The notes beneath the pieces were generated by a model. It worked only from the letters and a program-made list of their open reading frames with translations. It did no database searches and was not told the origin of the DNA. Both the position numbers and the translations under genes were made by a program. A DNA stretch of 42,970 nucleotides from Methylovulum sp. (lineage in GTDB: Bacteria; Pseudomonadota; Gammaproteobacteria; Methylococcales; Methylomonadaceae): NCBI GenBank assembly GCA_030653435.1, contig JAURZI010000112.1:1-42970 (forward strand). Reading direction: 5' to 3'. Below are positions 42,909 through 42,970 of this stretch, one piece after another (within the stretch, counting starts at the first letter, position 1; the number at the start of each line of letters is the position of its first letter).

Positions 42909-42970
42909 ATTAACACCGAACCTTGTTACAGCAGTTACAACTTGGATCATTTGGGCCTGATAGCGGGCAT
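42909..42970 (+). CDS. IS1634-like (DUF4277) transposase, N-terminal end
   Basis: The last 62 bases read NTEPCYSSYNLDHLGLIAG, which fits the N-terminus of IS1634-family transposases (DUF4277, with LDHLGIVAGI). The gene runs off the window. The frame is closed by a stop at 42870, and between that and the homologous region there is no ATG, GTG or TTG. ATT at 42909 has AGGAG (42897-42901) seven bases before it, so ATT is the likely start codon. Alternatively the original ATG has decayed. Confidence 0.55.
   Translation, partial: MNTEPCYSSYNLDHLGLIAG

Noticed and set aside
42615-42950. A 111-codon minus-strand frame at the right end
   Set aside because: It spans the likely boundary of an insertion sequence and opposes the transposase start, and the translation shows no domain.

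Overview
The window looks like chromosomal DNA of a gammaproteobacterium. The combination of glgC-GH57-malQ glycogen genes, miaB-ybeZ-ybeY-corC, a zwf-pgl pair and a lone protoheme farnesyltransferase gene would fit a Methylococcales-type methanotroph or related methylotroph. That placement is inference from gene content and protein style; no rRNA or methane-oxidation gene is present to confirm it. I see no tRNA, rRNA or CRISPR array.

Layout. 1-4.2 kb (+): end of glgC, a GH57 alpha-glucan enzyme, malQ and cmoA. 4.3-9.0 kb (-): miaB, phoH-like ybeZ, ybeY, corC and galE, nearly all touching. 9.2-14.0 kb (-): two M16 peptidase-family genes, one with and one without the HxxEH zinc site, separated by a J-domain/DUF1566 fusion and a Uma2-type nuclease-fold gene, followed by rsmD. 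14.0-14.6 kb: a non-coding stretch with a decayed response-regulator receiver and a long inverted repeat. 14.6-17.0 kb (+): cyoE, a ybiB-like gene and a flavin reductase-like gene. 17.1-24.5 kb (-): quinone oxidoreductase, mercaptopyruvate sulfurtransferase, a cNMP-HDOD protein and a 1365-residue RgpF/WsaF-type glycosyltransferase carrying nine ~38-residue repeats. 24.6-25.6 kb (+): argC. 25.7-26.1 kb (-): a SnoaL-like protein.

26.3-31.1 kb (+) is the most unusual part. It is a compact seven-gene operon: a TPR/FimV-like protein, a pseudo-receiver plus winged-helix protein, a small COG2229-type GTPase, a divergent roadblock-like protein, a canonical Roadblock/LC7 protein, a stand-alone Aer-type (FAD-binding) PAS protein, and a PhnD-like ligand-binding protein with no signal peptide. 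It resembles a Streptomyces conservon or an MglA/MglB switch in its GTPase, roadblock and winged-helix parts, but has no histidine kinase. Two cytosolic sensory modules stand in the place of the kinase. I read it as a candidate undescribed redox- or ligand-responsive small-GTPase signalling system.

31.2-33.7 kb (-): a cytochrome b561 followed by a P1B-5-type (TPCP) metal ATPase. 33.8-39.2 kb: membrane proteins of unknown role, a DUF4105 protein with a small lipoprotein gene before it, a short lipase-like hydrolase and a TauE/SafE permease. 39.2-41.4 kb (-): zwf-pgl with a good sigma-70-like promoter. 41.6-41.8 kb: a 150-bp imperfect inverted repeat resembling a MITE. 41.9-42.6 kb (+): a DUF1345 membrane protein. 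The right edge holds a small broken-looking reading frame and the start of an IS1634-like transposase gene that seems to begin with ATT.
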